From Rodentolepis nana (taxonomy: Eukaryota > Platyhelminthes > Cestoda > Cyclophyllidea > Hymenolepididae): 64,000 nucleotides of DNA. The notes under the pieces are model-generated. The model saw only the letters and a program-made list of their open reading frames with translations. It searched no databases and was not told the origin of the DNA. The translations under genes and the position numbers were made by a program. The first letter of the stretch is position 1. Each line of letters opens with the position of its first letter. Shown here in pieces: positions 62,801 to 64,000 of this stretch. The stretch is from assembly GCA_900617975.1 (NCBI GenBank), contig UZAE01012076.1, positions 1 through 64,000 on the forward strand. The letters are read 5' to 3'.

Positions 62801-64000
62801 CAAATGCCCTTAAATGTACATTTCTCTCTTTTTCGAACTCATCTTTTACCTAAGGGGGTTTATCGTCTAGCGCTTAAATTTTTTAGCAATATTTTAAAGT
62901 CATTTTTGGTACTTTGCTTGTCGGAAGATCATCCGAGTGGGTATTTCACCCTCCATATGCAGTCATAAATGCATTTTGGATCTGATACTGCTGTAATATT
63001 CATTATCTCACCATGCGCGACTATAAATGACCGGTGTTAAATGACGAAGCAACTGCCCGCGAACATTCCCCCAGAAATTCCTTAGGAAACAGGCTGAAAT
63101 GTTGTGTGTTATTTAGACAAATGAGTCACCTTCAGGGCACCAGAAAGCCTGTTTTATCCCGTAAGCAATTTATATCATCATTGACCGATATTGCTACCGC
63201 CATTCCCAACCCCCCCCCCCACAAATGATGACATTTAGGTATTTTGTTTACATGAAATTGTGATTCAGATGATTATATAAGGTACCAAATTTCTTAAAAT
63301 GATTGTCCTAGGCGGTTTTAATTGACATTTTAATTTAAGATGTTTCATATCTATTTTGTTATTTACAAAAAATAATCAATGTGAACTTATTTCACGTGTG
63401 GTCTTTCCAACCAATTTTATAACGTTAAAAAACGTTTTGAGTAACATTAATTCATAATAAGATATCTGCTTAAATTAGCATTAACAATTTTTTCACAGTT
63501 TACCCGATTACTATTCATTTTTAATCACAACGGCGTTTGCAATTTTCATATAACCTAGGTAAAACACTTCTATTGAGTATATTGGAATGTTACAGAAGAG
63601 CATAAAATTGAACACGAAAATGAAAAAAAATCGGTGTAATGTGGCCACACTGAATGTAAAAGTTGCAAAATTCATGCGTTAAATTTTTTTGTTTAAATTT
63701 TATTCAGTTGGTTAATTGAATGGACATATTCACTGTCATACATGTTCTCGTTCCCTCCTTGATCCATTTTATCGGAAATTAATTTCTTCAAATAGAGGCT
63801 TGAATATGCAAATTTGAAGGCATCATGAATCGATGGCGATCAGCGAAATTGGGGGTGTAGAAAGATCTGTAATTATTCGTTAAACAGTTAGAGAATATGA
63901 ATGTCTTTTGAAATATAGGATTAAAAAATCGTAAGTAAGCACAAGCCTTTTCTCTCACGAACTATCATCTGCTCCCATTTTCTTTAAATTTCCTGAAAAG
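56831..64000 (+). other. Intron 10 (at least 7.2 kb, runs off the window)
   Basis: No acceptor followed by a plausible FNIII-4 second half was found in any frame up to 64000. It contains short-repeat copy G (60440-60769) and a C-run near 63210. Open frames at 58791-59393 (reverse) and 62774-63228 have no domain pattern. Confidence 0.55.
60440..60769 (-). mobile_element. Short interspersed repeat, copy G
   Basis: Reverse-oriented and near full length: tail complement tttattcctatcaaatagaa at the left, purine-rich middle (ggtagagagaaaggtaaggt), head complement (gggtgcaccatgtggaggcg, then gcgcacctcg) at the right. Diverged from the 9113 copy by scattered substitutions. It is the third copy inside the LAR-type gene, again antisense to it. 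Confidence 0.8.

Larger units (their letters stand above)
21151..64000 (+). other. LAR: LAR-type receptor tyrosine phosphatase gene (5' half; continues beyond window)
   Basis: Gene span. The encoded extracellular region reads signal peptide, three Ig domains, then FNIII-1, -2, -3 and the start of -4, in LAR order. Family hallmarks are the Ig1-Ig2 linker with xPxGFP, an Ig3 with VKW and YICVANN, the FNIII-2 phrase EPNGKI followed by GYKVYY, and the FNIII-3 entry QPLNF. From the first leader through exon 10 there are 767 complete codons and one extra base. LAR receptors act at the plasma membrane in axon guidance and synapse assembly and signal through two tandem cytoplasmic phosphatase domains, which are not in the window. 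Introns range from 303 bp to more than 7 kb. The assignment rests on domain order and remembered sequence patterns. Confidence 0.88.

Noticed and set aside
59401..64000. Search for the second half of FNIII-4 and later exons
   Set aside because: Several acceptor-like sites (near 60107, 62626, 63499) were read in the required phase; each hits a stop quickly or lacks the expected Trp/Tyr strand pattern.
1..64000. tRNA, rRNA, CRISPR or bacterial operon features
   Set aside because: No tRNA-like A/B box pairs, no rRNA stretches and no spaced direct-repeat arrays were seen; the gene structure is that of an animal nuclear genome.

Overview
The window is animal nuclear DNA: AT-rich, gene-poor, with GT-AG introns of several kilobases, microsatellites, a degraded non-LTR retrotransposon and a dispersed short repeat built from that retrotransposon's ends. 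The main gene is a divergent invertebrate receptor tyrosine phosphatase of the LAR type (PTPRD/PTPRF/PTPRS; Drosophila Lar, C. elegans ptp-3). Large introns and divergent Ig/FNIII modules would fit a flatworm or another protostome, but the sequence alone does not fix the taxon.

Layout. From 1 to about 21.1 kb I see no secure host gene. This part holds two pieces of the short repeat (1-239 and 635-748), some weak coding-like fragments near 5.7-6.7 kb, a composite LINE+SINE insertion with three copies of one 14-bp target-site duplication (7502-9456), and a 239-bp N gap in a G-rich tract (12614-12852). From 21151 to the right edge runs the 5' half of the LAR-type gene on the + strand: two candidate signal-peptide first exons (21151 and 25036), then nine exons for Ig1, Ig2, Ig3, FNIII-1, FNIII-2, FNIII-3 and the first part of FNIII-4. 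Every junction agrees in phase: phase 1 throughout, except phase 0 inside FNIII-2. The rest of FNIII-4, later FNIII repeats, the membrane segment and both phosphatase domains lie beyond the window.

The most interesting possibility is promoter diversity in this gene. Both leader exons end in phase 1 with the same partial codon and can join exon 2 directly. A third in-frame ATG at 56401 opens a signal-peptide-like leader that reads without splicing into the FNIII-4 exon. It would give a short receptor lacking all Ig domains and the first three FNIII repeats, resembling the short ptp-3B form of C. elegans. Intron 4 also holds a phase-compatible series of small + strand exons (35401-37122) that may be a nested, unrecognised gene. 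Three short-repeat copies lie in LAR introns, all antisense to the gene.

All calls come from reading the sequence by eye. Family assignments rest on remembered domain patterns; no alignment or database search was run.
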